A stretch of DNA of 64,000 nt from Luteimonas sp. MC1825 (GTDB lineage: Bacteria > Pseudomonadota > Gammaproteobacteria > Xanthomonadales > Xanthomonadaceae): positions 992,001-1,056,000 of the forward strand of contig NZ_CP061714.1 in NCBI RefSeq assembly GCF_014764385.1, given 5' to 3'. The position numbers and the translations under genes were made by a program. Within the stretch, counting starts at the first letter, position 1; every line of letters begins with the position of its first letter. This document shows, piece by piece, positions 1 through 7,630 of this stretch. The notes under the pieces were generated by a model. That model was given only the letters and a program-made list of their open reading frames with translations, made no database searches and had not been told where the DNA came from.

Positions 1-372
1 GTAGACGAACTTGTCGTCGACGATGCTCACGCCCGAAACCCGCGACAGTGCCGCGGCGGCGTCGCCGTCACCGGTGCGCTCGAAGTCCTCGCGGGTGATG
101 AACGAGGCGACTTCGGCGGTCTGCAGCATCGGTTCGGGAATGTATTCGCCACGCACCTCGACCGCGTCGAGCTGGGCTGGCGTGGAGGCCGCCTGCGCGG
201 CGGCGTCCTGCGTGCCGGCCGCCTGCGCGAGCGTGGCCTGCACGATGGTGGCCTGCGCCGGAATGGCGGCGTCACCGCGTGGCGAGGCGGGCTGCTGGGC
301 CCACGCGACCTGGCAGGCGAGCAGGGTGGTGATCGCGACGGACAGGCCGCTGCGTGACGGAGTGCGTTTCAT
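1..372 (-). CDS. TonB-dependent receptor, N-terminal part (runs off the window start)
   Basis: Only the first 124 codons lie in the window. The protein begins MKRTPSRSGLSVAITTLLAC and has a signal peptide ending near WAQQ. An Ala/Gln-rich linker follows, then VEVRGEYIPEPMLQTAEV, which is the TonB-box / start of plug-domain pattern. ITREDFERTGDGDAAAALSR and VSGVSIVDD fit the plug domain of outer-membrane active transporters, where the periplasmic TonB complex pulls the plug to admit a ligand. The ligand cannot be told. A secreted lipoprotein gene lies just upstream on the same strand (ends at 475), a pairing known from TonB-receptor loci, so the two may work together. The family call is firm; everything beyond the plug is unseen. 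Confidence 0.8.
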   Translation of the reverse strand, partial: MKRTPSRSGLSVAITTLLACQVAWAQQPASPRGDAAIPAQATIVQATLAQAAGTQDAAAQAASTPAQLDAVEVRGEYIPEPMLQTAEVASFITREDFERTGDGDAAAALSRVSGVSIVDDKFVY

Positions 373-417
373 GTAGTGACCTTCGCTGTGCGTTGCCGGT
401 TGCGGCCTGGATGGAAC

Positions 418-444
418 GCGGGGCGGCCGTCATGGCCGCCCCGC
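418..444 (-). terminator. Strong GC hairpin between lipoprotein and TonB receptor
   Basis: An 11-bp perfect inverted repeat (GCGGGGCGGCC and its complement) surrounds a 5-base loop, just after the stop of the lipoprotein gene and before the receptor start. No U-run follows, so it may be a weak terminator or a stabilising/attenuating hairpin that sets the ratio of the two products. Confidence 0.5.
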
Positions 445-474
445 GCCGAAGTGATGCCGTGTCGCATCAGTCCG

Positions 475-1938
475 TCAGCAGGACGTGTCGGCCGTCAGGC
501 CGCAGGTCCAGCCCTGCCACCAGGTGTCGCCGGCGTTGCGCACGCCGCCGATGTAATCGACCTGCTGGAAATGGCTGTCGACCGAAGTCAGGCCCTGGAA
601 TGCCGCGACCGCGCTTTCGTTGGCGCCGTTGACGAACACGTTGGCCAGGGTCGAGGTGCCGACCGAGTTGCCGGTGCCGGAGGTGAACGCCGCCTCGGCG
701 CGCGCGTCGGCGAACGGGGTGGGGCAGGAGAAGAACACCGAGCCGAACGTGCCGGTGGTGTTTTCGTCGGAGATGCTCAGGCACTGCAGGGCGGCGCCGG
801 TGCCGCCGGCGGGGCGGGTGACCACGGTGTTGTAGAACGCAGCCTGCGTGCCCTGGTTGAGGGTGATCGCGGCACCGCCGCCGGCGCGGCCGACGTAGGT
901 GAAGTTGGCCACCTTCGGGTTCGAGTAGGGCTCGCGACGGATGCTCGACCACTCGTTCATGCGGTCGCCGCCGGTGGCGCGCTGGATGACGATGCCGTAC
1001 TGCAGCGCGCCGTTCCAGCCGGTGTCGGTGTCGAGGCTGTCGTCGTCGGCGCCGGTGACCACGATGTAGCGGCCGTTCACCGTGCCGCCGAACCATTCGA
1101 TGCCGTCATCGGAGCTGTTGTGCACCTGCACGTACTCGAACACCGTGCCGTCGCCGACGCCACCGAGGGTAATGCCGTTGAGCTCGTTGTTGGGCGTGAC
1201 CTCGAAGCCGGAATGCTTGACGCGCAGGTACTTGACGATGCCGCTGTTGTCGCGCGGCGCGTTGCCGCCGTAGAAGCCGTCGGTGCCCTCGATGGTCGCC
1301 TGGCATTCCGGCGTGCCGGAGACCGTCGTGCCCGGGCAGGCGTTGATCGGCGCGCGGCCGAGCAGCACCAGGCCGCCCCACAGGCCGATCGAGTTGGCGT
1401 TGGTCTGGCCCTCGATGTCGGCGCGTGCAGTGAGGGTGATCGGCTTGGTGGCCGTGCCCTGGGCGTAGATCTGCGAGCCGCGGTTGACGACCAGCAGGTC
1501 GGCGCCGGCGGAGCCGTACAGGGTCACGCCAGGCTCGATGGTCAGCACGCCTTCCTGGGCGCCGGCGGCTTCGTTGTTGATGTCGCCGCCCTGGTCGTCG
1601 CCGACCGCGACGCGGCCGCTGATGGCGTAGACGGTACCGTCGCGCTCCGGGACCAGCAGGTTGCCGACGATGCGCTCGGGCAGGCGGCAGGCGCGCAGCG
1701 AGCCCTCGGCGACGGTGCCGATGTTGGTGAAGCCGGTCGGGCAGTCCGCGGCGGGGCCACCGGTGGGCGGCGGCGGCGGAGGCGTGGTCGGCGGCGGCGG
1801 CGGGGCAGTCGGCGGCGGCGGCGGGAATGCGCCCTCACCCGGTGACGCGACGCGGTCGGCACCGCCTCCGCAGGCGCTGAGCGCGAGCACTGCGCCGAAA
1901 GTCGTGAGTAGGGCCTTGGACGTGTGGCGCATGGACAT
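475..1938 (-). CDS. Secreted lipoprotein with beta-helix-like repeats, next to a TonB receptor
   Basis: 487 residues. The start MSMRHTSKALL was chosen because GGAG lies 8 bases upstream. The lipobox LSACGGG shows a lipid-anchored protein. A Pro-rich tether (runs of PPPPP, residues about 38-60) leads into a folded region. Inside it, patterns such as LTIEPGVTLYGSAGADLLVV, NSIGLWGGLVLLGRAPI, NNELNGITLGGVGDGTVFEY and GIEWFGGTVNGRYIV look like turns of a right-handed beta helix. Proteins of this kind occur beside TonB-dependent receptors in other Gram-negatives, where their job is not established; a ligand-capture role at the outer membrane is inference. It is transcribed towards the receptor and separated from it by a strong hairpin. 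Confidence 0.7.
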   Translation of the reverse strand: MSMRHTSKALLTTFGAVLALSACGGGADRVASPGEGAFPPPPPTAPPPPPTTPPPPPPTGGPAADCPTGFTNIGTVAEGSLRACRLPERIVGNLLVPERDGTVYAISGRVAVGDDQGGDINNEAAGAQEGVLTIEPGVTLYGSAGADLLVVNRGSQIYAQGTATKPITLTARADIEGQTNANSIGLWGGLVLLGRAPINACPGTTVSGTPECQATIEGTDGFYGGNAPRDNSGIVKYLRVKHSGFEVTPNNELNGITLGGVGDGTVFEYVQVHNSSDDGIEWFGGTVNGRYIVVTGADDDSLDTDTGWNGALQYGIVIQRATGGDRMNEWSSIRREPYSNPKVANFTYVGRAGGGAAITLNQGTQAAFYNTVVTRPAGGTGAALQCLSISDENTTGTFGSVFFSCPTPFADARAEAAFTSGTGNSVGTSTLANVFVNGANESAVAAFQGLTSVDSHFQQVDYIGGVRNAGDTWWQGWTCGLTADTSC

Positions 1939-2185
1939 CGGTTCTCTCCGGAAGGGTGGTGACTGCTGGCGAAGACAGGCAGGTGTGGCGGCGTGCCTTG
2001 TCTCGCGGTTCGCCGCGCCGCTGCGGGGCGGACGTATCGGAGGCCACGATAGGGAGCGTCGATGACAGCTTTCTTGCAGTGGTGCGACATGTGCACGCCG
2101 GCGGCGTGTCATCGGTGTCATCGCACCGTCACACTGGCGCGGCCTGCTTGCAGCCCATCGCCACGAACCCCTGCAGGAACCGCTC

Positions 2186-3037
2186 ATGGACACACCCGTC
2201 GTCGACGCCGCCCTCGTGCAGTGGCTGCTGGATCGCGTGCGTTCCGGCGCTTCGCCGGACGAGGTGCTCGGCGACATGGTCGGGCGCGGCTGGGACGGCG
2301 ACGCGGCCGCGGTGGCGATCGAGGACGCGATGCGCCGCCATCTCGACGCGCACGCGCTCGATCACGGGCTGCCGCTGCCGCAGAAGGTGCCGTCGCCGAT
2401 CGTCTTGAACGGACCGTCGCTCATCGATGCCGGCGACCGCGAGGTCGCGGTGCTGGCCCACCTGCTGCATCCGCGCGTGGTGGTGTTCGGCGGCGTGCTT
2501 TCGGGTGACGAATGCGATGCGCTGGTGGCGCTTGGCCGCGAACGGCTTGCGCCCTCGCCGGTGTTCGATCCGGAGACCGGCGCGGACCAGGCGCACCCGG
2601 CGCGTACCAGCGAAGGCATGTTCTTCCGGCGCGGCGAGAACGCGCTGTGTGCGCGCATCGAGCAGCGCCTGGCGGCACTGGTCGACTGGCCGCTCGAACA
2701 TGGCGAAGGGCTGCAGCTGCTGCGCTACGGCCCGGGTGCCGAGTACCGCCCGCATTACGACTATTTCGATCCCGCCACCCCGGGCGCGCACGTGGCGCTG
2801 GCGCGCGGTGGCCAGCGCGTGGCGTCGATCGTGATGTACCTCAACACCCCGGCACGCGGCGGCGCGACCACGTTTCCCGACGCGCGCTTCGAAGTCGCCG
2901 CGGTGAAGGGCAACGCGGTGTTTTTCGCCTACGATCGGCCGCACCCGATGACAGGGACGCTGCATGGCGGCGCGCCGGTGGTCGAAGGCGAGAAGTGGGT
3001 GGCGACCAAATGGTTGCGGATCGGCCACCACGCGTGA
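2186..3037 (+). CDS. 2OG-Fe(II) oxygenase, prolyl 4-hydroxylase type
   Basis: 283 residues; start preceded by AGGA at a good distance. The C-terminal half is a 2-oxoglutarate/iron oxygenase. The iron triad reads as H190 and D192 in RPHYDYFD plus H260 in GTLHGG, and K270 in EGEKWVATKW would bind 2-oxoglutarate, as in the prolyl 4-hydroxylase alpha-subunit family. MYLNTPARGGATTFPD and KGNAVFFAYD are typical core strands. Residues 1-60 form a separate helical region (LVQWLLDRVRSGASPDEVLG) of unknown role. Such enzymes hydroxylate protein or peptide substrates; the target is unknown. Transcribed alone and divergently from the lipoprotein gene. Confidence 0.85.
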   Translation: MDTPVVDAALVQWLLDRVRSGASPDEVLGDMVGRGWDGDAAAVAIEDAMRRHLDAHALDHGLPLPQKVPSPIVLNGPSLIDAGDREVAVLAHLLHPRVVVFGGVLSGDECDALVALGRERLAPSPVFDPETGADQAHPARTSEGMFFRRGENALCARIEQRLAALVDWPLEHGEGLQLLRYGPGAEYRPHYDYFDPATPGAHVALARGGQRVASIVMYLNTPARGGATTFPDARFEVAAVKGNAVFFAYDRPHPMTGTLHGGAPVVEGEKWVATKWLRIGHHA

Positions 3038-3178
3038 GGTCGCTTGACCGCCTGTCGGCGGAACAATGCCGTCCATCGGCGCAAGCAGGGGTTGTCATAA
3101 GGGTGTAACCCACTGCGGACGCGGACATAGTGTCATCGGGTGCATTCATCCGATGCGCTGCGGCGCGGGAGCACCATC

Positions 3179-3862
3179 ATGCAACGCACTGCGATTCCAC
3201 TTTTCCTCGCGCTGGCCCTGCCGTTCGCCTCCGCCCACGCCGCGCAGCAGGTCCACACCTTCGTGCTCGACCTCGATGCCGACGGCCACATCACCCGGCT
3301 CGCGCCGCATGGCGCCGTGCCCGGTGCGGTGACCGACGCGCTCGCCGACGAGATCCGCGCCTGGGTGTTCCATCCGGGGCCGGTCGACCAGGCGGGCGCG
3401 GCCGCCCGTACCTATCTGCGCGTGGTCGTGGATGACGCGCATGGCGAACCCGGCGGCTACAGCGTGGTGTCGGCGACCACCGGCCCGGCGCTCGCCGCGA
3501 CCACCGCGCCGGAGTATCCGATGCGCGACCAGCTCGCCGGCCACGAGGGCATGGTGGTGCTGAAGCTCGAGGTCGATGCCGGCGGCAACGTGCGCGCGGC
3601 CGACGTGCACGCGGCCACCGGCTCGGTGTCGCGGGCGATGGCCACCGCTGCGGTGAATGCATCACGCCAGTGGCGCTTTGCCACCGAAGGGGTGGGCGGC
3701 GCGTCCGTGGCGGCAACGCTGCTGTGGCCTGTGTGTTACCTCGGCGCCCATTCGACGCCGGAGGCCTGCAGCTGGACCGGGCCGGACGACCAGCGCTTTT
3801 CCAGCAAGACGGTGCTGCCGCTTGATCCGCGGGTCACGCTGGTGTCGCAGGCCTCGCGCTGA
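3179..3862 (+). CDS. Exported protein with TonB C-terminal domain
   Basis: 227 residues from MQRTAIPLFLALALPFASA, chosen because GGGAGC lies 7 bases upstream and because it gives a clean signal peptide. Residues about 115-185 carry the TonB C-terminal pattern: PEYPMRDQLAGHEGMVVLKL, then VDAGGNVRAADVHAATGS and MATAAVNASRQWRF. Unlike true TonB it has no proline-rich spacer and no retained N-terminal membrane anchor, so it is probably a soluble periplasmic relative rather than an energy transducer for the receptors in this window. It converges on nth. Confidence 0.7.
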   Translation: MQRTAIPLFLALALPFASAHAAQQVHTFVLDLDADGHITRLAPHGAVPGAVTDALADEIRAWVFHPGPVDQAGAAARTYLRVVVDDAHGEPGGYSVVSATTGPALAATTAPEYPMRDQLAGHEGMVVLKLEVDAGGNVRAADVHAATGSVSRAMATAAVNASRQWRFATEGVGGASVAATLLWPVCYLGAHSTPEACSWTGPDDQRFSSKTVLPLDPRVTLVSQASR

Positions 3863-3883
3863 GCCCGCGCTGGCGCTAGCCCT

Positions 3884-4528
3884 TCATCCGGCGATCCCAG
3901 GCGTCTTGTCCGGATACGTGCACAGGTCGCGCAGCACGCAGGCCGGGCATTCCGGCCGGCGTGCCTTGCACACGTAGCGGCCGTGCAGGATCAGCCAGTG
4001 GTGGGCGTCGTGCAGGTAGTCGCGTGGCACGCGGCGCAGCAACCGGTCTTCGACCGCGCGCACGTCCTTGCCCTGCGCGAGCCCGGTGCGGTTGGACACG
4101 CGGAAGATGTGCGTGTCGACCGCCATCGTCGGCTCGCCGAATGCGGTGTTGAGCACCACGTTGGCGGTCTTGCGGCCGACGCCGGGCAGCGCTTCGAGTT
4201 CTTCGCGCGTGCGCGGCACCTCGCCGCCATGGCGCTCCAGCAGCAGCCGCGCCATCGCCGCGACGTTCGCGGCCTTGGCGTTGAACAGGCCGATGGTGTT
4301 GATGAACGGCTTCAGGCCATCCTCGCCGAGCGCGGCGATCGCGGCAGGCGTGTTGGCCACCGGGAACAGCCGCCGCGTGGCCTTGTTGACGCCGACGTCG
4401 GTGGCCTGCGCCGACAGCGTCACCGCGACCAGCAGTTCGTAGGGCGTGGTGAACTCGAGCTCGGTGGCCGGCGTCGGGTTGAGTTCCTTCAGCCGCGCGA
4501 ACATCTCGCCGACCGCCGCGTTGGGCAT
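3884..4528 (-). CDS. nth: Endonuclease III (DNA glycosylase/AP lyase)
   Basis: 214 residues, close to the 211 of the E. coli enzyme. It removes oxidised pyrimidines in base-excision repair. The helix-hairpin-helix LPGVGRKTANVVLNTAFG contains the catalytic Lys, and AVDTHIFRVSNR the catalytic Asp. The C-terminal 4Fe-4S cluster reads as C-x6-C-x2-C-x5-C in CKARRPECPACVLRDLC. MPNAAVGEMF fits the family start. The gene is last of a three-gene minus-strand run (enoyl-CoA hydratase, small unknown, nth) with a 26-base gap before it. Confidence 0.95.
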   Translation of the reverse strand: MPNAAVGEMFARLKELNPTPATELEFTTPYELLVAVTLSAQATDVGVNKATRRLFPVANTPAAIAALGEDGLKPFINTIGLFNAKAANVAAMARLLLERHGGEVPRTREELEALPGVGRKTANVVLNTAFGEPTMAVDTHIFRVSNRTGLAQGKDVRAVEDRLLRRVPRDYLHDAHHWLILHGRYVCKARRPECPACVLRDLCTYPDKTPGIAG

Positions 4529-4554
4529 GACGCGGCCGCGACGCTCCGGAGGGC

Positions 4555-4983
4555 TCACGGCTTGCCCGCCATGCGGGCACGGGCGCGCGCCAGTGCCGCG
4601 GCCGCGGCGGCGGGAAGTGCGGGCGGCGACGCCGGCAGCGTGCCGGCGCCCGTCGTTGTCGAAGACGCGGCAGGCAGGTCCGCCGATGGCGCGCCGGTCG
4701 CGGGTGGCGCGGCGCGCGCGGCCTTGCGCGCGGCGGCGCGGCGCGCGAGCCGGGCGACACGCGCCAGGTAACGCTCGCGCGCGGCCCAGGCGACGAGCAG
4801 GCGGTCGCGCGCCGCGGCGAGTTCGGCGTTTTCGTCGTTGGACAGCGCGGCGCACGGGGTGAACCGGGCCAGGCCGGCTTCGATGGCGGCATCCAGATCG
4901 TCGCCACGCACCAGCCGCAACAGCGCGCGCGCAGCCACCGCGGGGCCGCGCGGATCGCTCTCGTCGCCTGCGCCCGCCGCCAC
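4555..4983 (-). CDS. Small Ala/Arg-rich protein of unknown function, upstream of nth
   Basis: 142 residues from a GTG start preceded by GAGG; it begins 8 bases after the enoyl-CoA hydratase stop, so translation is probably coupled. An N-terminal part (AVAARALLRLVRGDDLDAAI) leads to NDENAELAAARDRLLVAWAA and a basic helix RERYLARVARLARRAAARKA, then an Ala/Pro/Ser-rich tail. There is a single Cys and no membrane segment. The basic helix recalls the C-terminal tail of RnfB/RsxB proteins, and in E. coli nth ends the rsx operon, so it may be a remnant of an rnf-type gene; this is only a guess. Confidence 0.5.
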   Translation of the reverse strand: MAAGAGDESDPRGPAVAARALLRLVRGDDLDAAIEAGLARFTPCAALSNDENAELAAARDRLLVAWAARERYLARVARLARRAAARKAARAAPPATGAPSADLPAASSTTTGAGTLPASPPALPAAAAAALARARARMAGKP

Positions 4984-4991
4984 GCCGTGCC

Positions 4992-5774
4992 TCAGCGGTT
5001 TTCGAACGCCGGCTTGCGGCGCTCGAGGAAGGCGGTCATGCCCTCGCGGGCGTCGCCGGTGGAGAACACCAGGCCGAACTGCGCGCTCTCGTATTCCAGG
5101 CCGTCATCGATCGCGCACTCGCCGCCGACATGGATGGCATCGAGGATGGCGCGCATCGCCAGCGGTGCGCCGGTGGCGAGCCTTGTTGCGAATTGCATGG
5201 TCTCGGCCTCCAGTTCGGCCGCCGGTACCACGCGGTTCACCAGGCCCAGCGCCAGCGCGCGTGCGGCATCGACCGGCGCGCCGCCGAGGGTGAGTTCGAG
5301 CGCGGCGGCGCGGCCGGACAGGCGCAACAGGCGCTGGGTACCGCCGAAACCGGGCAGCAGGCCCAGCGTGACCTCGGGCAGGCCGAGCTTGGCCGTGTCG
5401 GCGGCGATGCGCAGGTGGCAGCACATCGCCAGTTCCAGGCCGCCGCCCAGCGCAAAGCCGTTGACCATGGCCACGACCGGCTTGGGCATGCGTTCGATGC
5501 GCCGCATCAGGCGCTGGCCGACCAGCGAGAACTCGCGGGCCTCGACCGCGCTCAGCGCCGCCATCTCGGCGATGTCGGCGCCGGCGACGAACGCCTTGGC
5601 GCCACTGCCGGTCAGCACCACGGCGCGCACGCCGGGATCGGCGGCCGCGCTGTCGAAGGCGCCATGCAACGCCTCCATGGTGGCGCGGTTCAGCGCATTC
5701 AGTTTTTCCGGGCGGTTCACGGAAATCACGCGCACGGCGCCGTGGTCGGAGGTCAGCAGCAGGGAATCGGTCAT
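4992..5774 (-). CDS. Enoyl-CoA hydratase/crotonase family
   Basis: 260 residues, the usual length. It would add water across trans-2-enoyl-CoA in fatty-acid beta-oxidation. NRPEKLNALNRATMEAL is the family N-terminus, GAKAFVAGADIAEM the CoA/oxyanion-hole segment, and the two catalytic glutamates are E114 (GGGLELAMCC) and E134 (GLPEVTLGLLPGFGGTQRL). Both Glu present favours a true hydratase over an isomerase. It heads the operon with the small unknown gene and nth, an odd pairing of lipid breakdown and DNA repair. Confidence 0.9.
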   Translation of the reverse strand: MTDSLLLTSDHGAVRVISVNRPEKLNALNRATMEALHGAFDSAAADPGVRAVVLTGSGAKAFVAGADIAEMAALSAVEAREFSLVGQRLMRRIERMPKPVVAMVNGFALGGGLELAMCCHLRIAADTAKLGLPEVTLGLLPGFGGTQRLLRLSGRAAALELTLGGAPVDAARALALGLVNRVVPAAELEAETMQFATRLATGAPLAMRAILDAIHVGGECAIDDGLEYESAQFGLVFSTGDAREGMTAFLERRKPAFENR

Positions 5775-5958
5775 GCGGGGTCTCTGGCAGCGGCGCGGCG
5801 GGCGTGGGAACTCGGCGCCGCAGGCGTGGTCGGATCGGAAGGTCGTCAGTGGCGGTTAAGCACTGTGGCCAGTATCCTACCGTGTCCAACCGGGCGGCCA
5901 GACCGCCCCGGCTTGTTTCGGACCCCACCCAGTTTCGCAATCCCGGAGAGTCCCCAGA

Positions 5959-6669
5959 ATGAAGTTGCGCTTGCTTGCTGCCGCCATCGCGGCCTTTACC
6001 CTGGTCGCGGGCACCGCCGCCGCGCAGGACACCACCTCCGAGAAGGGGAAGCTGAGCTACGCGATCGGCTACAACACCGGCGCCGAACTTGCCGACCTCA
6101 CCGCGCGTGGCGAAGCGGTCGACGTCAACACCGTCATCAAGGCGCTGCAGGACGGCTACGCGAAGAAGGAGCCGACCGTCGGCGTCGACCAGCTGCGCGT
6201 GGCCGTGGAAAACATGCAGAAGCGCCAGCAGGCCAAGATGGAGGCGGAATTCGCCAAGCTGAGCTCCGCCAACAAGACCGCGAGCGACGCGTTCCTGGCC
6301 CAGAACAAGTCCAAGGCAGGCGTGAAGGAACTCCCGGGCGGCGTGCAGTACCGCGTCATCGAGGCCGGCAACGGCGCCAAGCCCACCCAGGCGAGCGACG
6401 TGCAGCTGACCTACAAGGGTTCGCTGCCCGACGGCACCGTCCTGGTCGACACCAGCCAGGTGGCGGCCGGCCAGACGCCGGGCCCGGTGGCCCTGAAGGT
6501 GAGCCAGGTGCCGCTGGACGGCCTGCGCGAGGCGCTGCTGCAGATGCCGTCGGGCGCGCGCTGGGAAGTCGTGATCCCGGGCAACAAGGCCTACGGCAGC
6601 GACATGCGTGCCGGCCGCATGGCCAACCAGGCGGTCGTGTTCGACGTCAAGCTGGTCAGCGTCAAGTAA
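5959..6669 (+). CDS. Periplasmic FKBP-type peptidyl-prolyl isomerase (FkpA/Mip-like)
   Basis: 236 residues. A signal peptide (MKLRLLAAAIAAFTLVAGTA) precedes a helical dimerisation domain typical of FkpA/Mip: KLSYAIGYNTGAELADL with a long helix to about residue 120. The C-terminal FKBP domain begins at VKELPGGVQYRVIEAG; VQLTYKGSLPDGTVLVDTS and MPSGARWEVVIPGNKAYGS are its core. The usual VHYTG, GTEFDSS and G-W-x-E segments are altered (here VQLTYKG and PLDGLREALL), so catalytic activity may be low and a chaperone role possible. GGAGAG precedes the start. A hairpin follows the gene. Confidence 0.85.
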   Translation: MKLRLLAAAIAAFTLVAGTAAAQDTTSEKGKLSYAIGYNTGAELADLTARGEAVDVNTVIKALQDGYAKKEPTVGVDQLRVAVENMQKRQQAKMEAEFAKLSSANKTASDAFLAQNKSKAGVKELPGGVQYRVIEAGNGAKPTQASDVQLTYKGSLPDGTVLVDTSQVAAGQTPGPVALKVSQVPLDGLREALLQMPSGARWEVVIPGNKAYGSDMRAGRMANQAVVFDVKLVSVK

Positions 6670-6733
6670 GCGCCACGGGGCGGCGACGCCCCGGCGGCAA
6701 CAGGCGCGGCCCAGCAGGCTGCGCGGTGAACCT

Positions 6734-6763
6734 GGACGCGCCGGCCTTCGAGCCGGCGCGTCC
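6734..6763 (+). terminator. 12-bp GC hairpin after the FKBP gene
   Basis: A perfect 12-bp stem (GGACGCGCCGGC with complement) and a 6-base loop lie 65 bases after the FKBP stop. No T-run follows, which is common for terminators in GC-rich genomes, so function is likely but not proven. Confidence 0.5.
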
Positions 6764-6812
6764 GCATGTGGGCCGCGCGGATCCGCGCAGCCCGCGCCTT
6801 CCGGAACCCCCG

Positions 6813-6998
6813 ATGACCACCGCCTTCCGTGCCGTCCTCAGTCCCTGCACCGGCGTCTGCACGATGGCCGACGACGGCTATTGCGACGGCTGCCACCGCA
6901 GCGGCCACGAGATCGCCGCGTGGCTGGCGATGGGCGACGACGAACGCCTCCGCATGATGGAAGACGTGCTGCCCGCGCGCGAGGCGCGCCGCGGCTGA
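6813..6998 (+). CDS. DUF1289 small Cys-rich protein
   Basis: 61 residues. The pattern SPCTGVCTMADDGYCDGCHR with four cysteines, followed by EIAAWLAMGDDERLRMM, is the signature of the DUF1289 family, a likely small metal-binding fold of unknown role. The stop overlaps the start of the NUDIX gene (TGATG), so the two are translationally coupled. No strong Shine-Dalgarno sequence is seen before this ATG. Confidence 0.8.
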   Translation: MTTAFRAVLSPCTGVCTMADDGYCDGCHRSGHEIAAWLAMGDDERLRMMEDVLPAREARRG

Positions 6999-7630
6999 TG
7001 GAGGCCGCCTTCGCCGATGCCCTGCTGCAGGCGGCGCTCAATCCGCCTGGCGTGGTGCCGGCGGGGCCCGCCTGGAACCTCCACGACCTGCATGACCTGC
7101 TGCCCGCCGACGCGCGCCTGGTCGATGCCGCCGTGCTGGTGCCGCTGATCGGCGATGCCGATACCGGCGTCATCCTCACCCGTCGCCACGACGGGCTGCG
7201 CCATCACGCGGGCCAGGTCAGTTTCCCGGGTGGTCGGGTGGATCCTGGCGACGATGGGCCGGTGGCGGCCGCGCTGCGCGAGGCGGAGGAGGAGATCGGC
7301 CTGGCACCGGCACAGGCGCGCGTGCTCGGCTATCTCGATCCCCTGGCCACCGTGACCGGCTTCCGCGTGCTGCCGGTGGTGGCGCGCATCCCGGCAGGCT
7401 TCGAACCACGACCCCGGCCGGGCGAGGTGGCCGATGTGTTCGAGGTACCGCTGGACTGGCTGATGGCGCCGGAGAACCTCGACAGCATCGCCATCGAGTT
7501 CGCGGGCCGCGCGCGCGAGGTGTTCGAATACCGCCGCCACCAGCGGGCGCCCGAGCAGCGCATCTGGGGCGCGACAGCGTCCATCCTGTACAACCTGCGG
7601 CAACGCCTGCAGGCCGCCGGAGGCCGGTGA
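6998..7630 (+). CDS. NUDIX hydrolase, CoA pyrophosphatase type
   Basis: 210 residues. The extended motif VSFPGGRVDPGDDGPVAAAL followed by REAEEEIGL is the NUDIX box, with Asp in place of the first Glu as often seen in the NudL (UPF0035) group; TRRHDGLRHHAGQVSFPGG is typical of CoA-diphosphatases, which cleave CoA to phosphopantetheine and 3',5'-ADP. It starts inside the stop of the DUF1289 gene and its own stop overlaps the sulfurtransferase start, making a tight operon. Substrate is inferred from the family. Confidence 0.85.
   Translation: MEAAFADALLQAALNPPGVVPAGPAWNLHDLHDLLPADARLVDAAVLVPLIGDADTGVILTRRHDGLRHHAGQVSFPGGRVDPGDDGPVAAALREAEEEIGLAPAQARVLGYLDPLATVTGFRVLPVVARIPAGFEPRPRPGEVADVFEVPLDWLMAPENLDSIAIEFAGRAREVFEYRRHQRAPEQRIWGATASILYNLRQRLQAAGGR

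Noticed and set aside
376..1845. A 489-codon plus-strand open frame opposite the lipoprotein gene
   Set aside because: Valine/alanine/glycine-rich antisense frame ending in Arg repeats from the Pro-rich linker; the minus-strand frame has a lipobox and a ribosome site.
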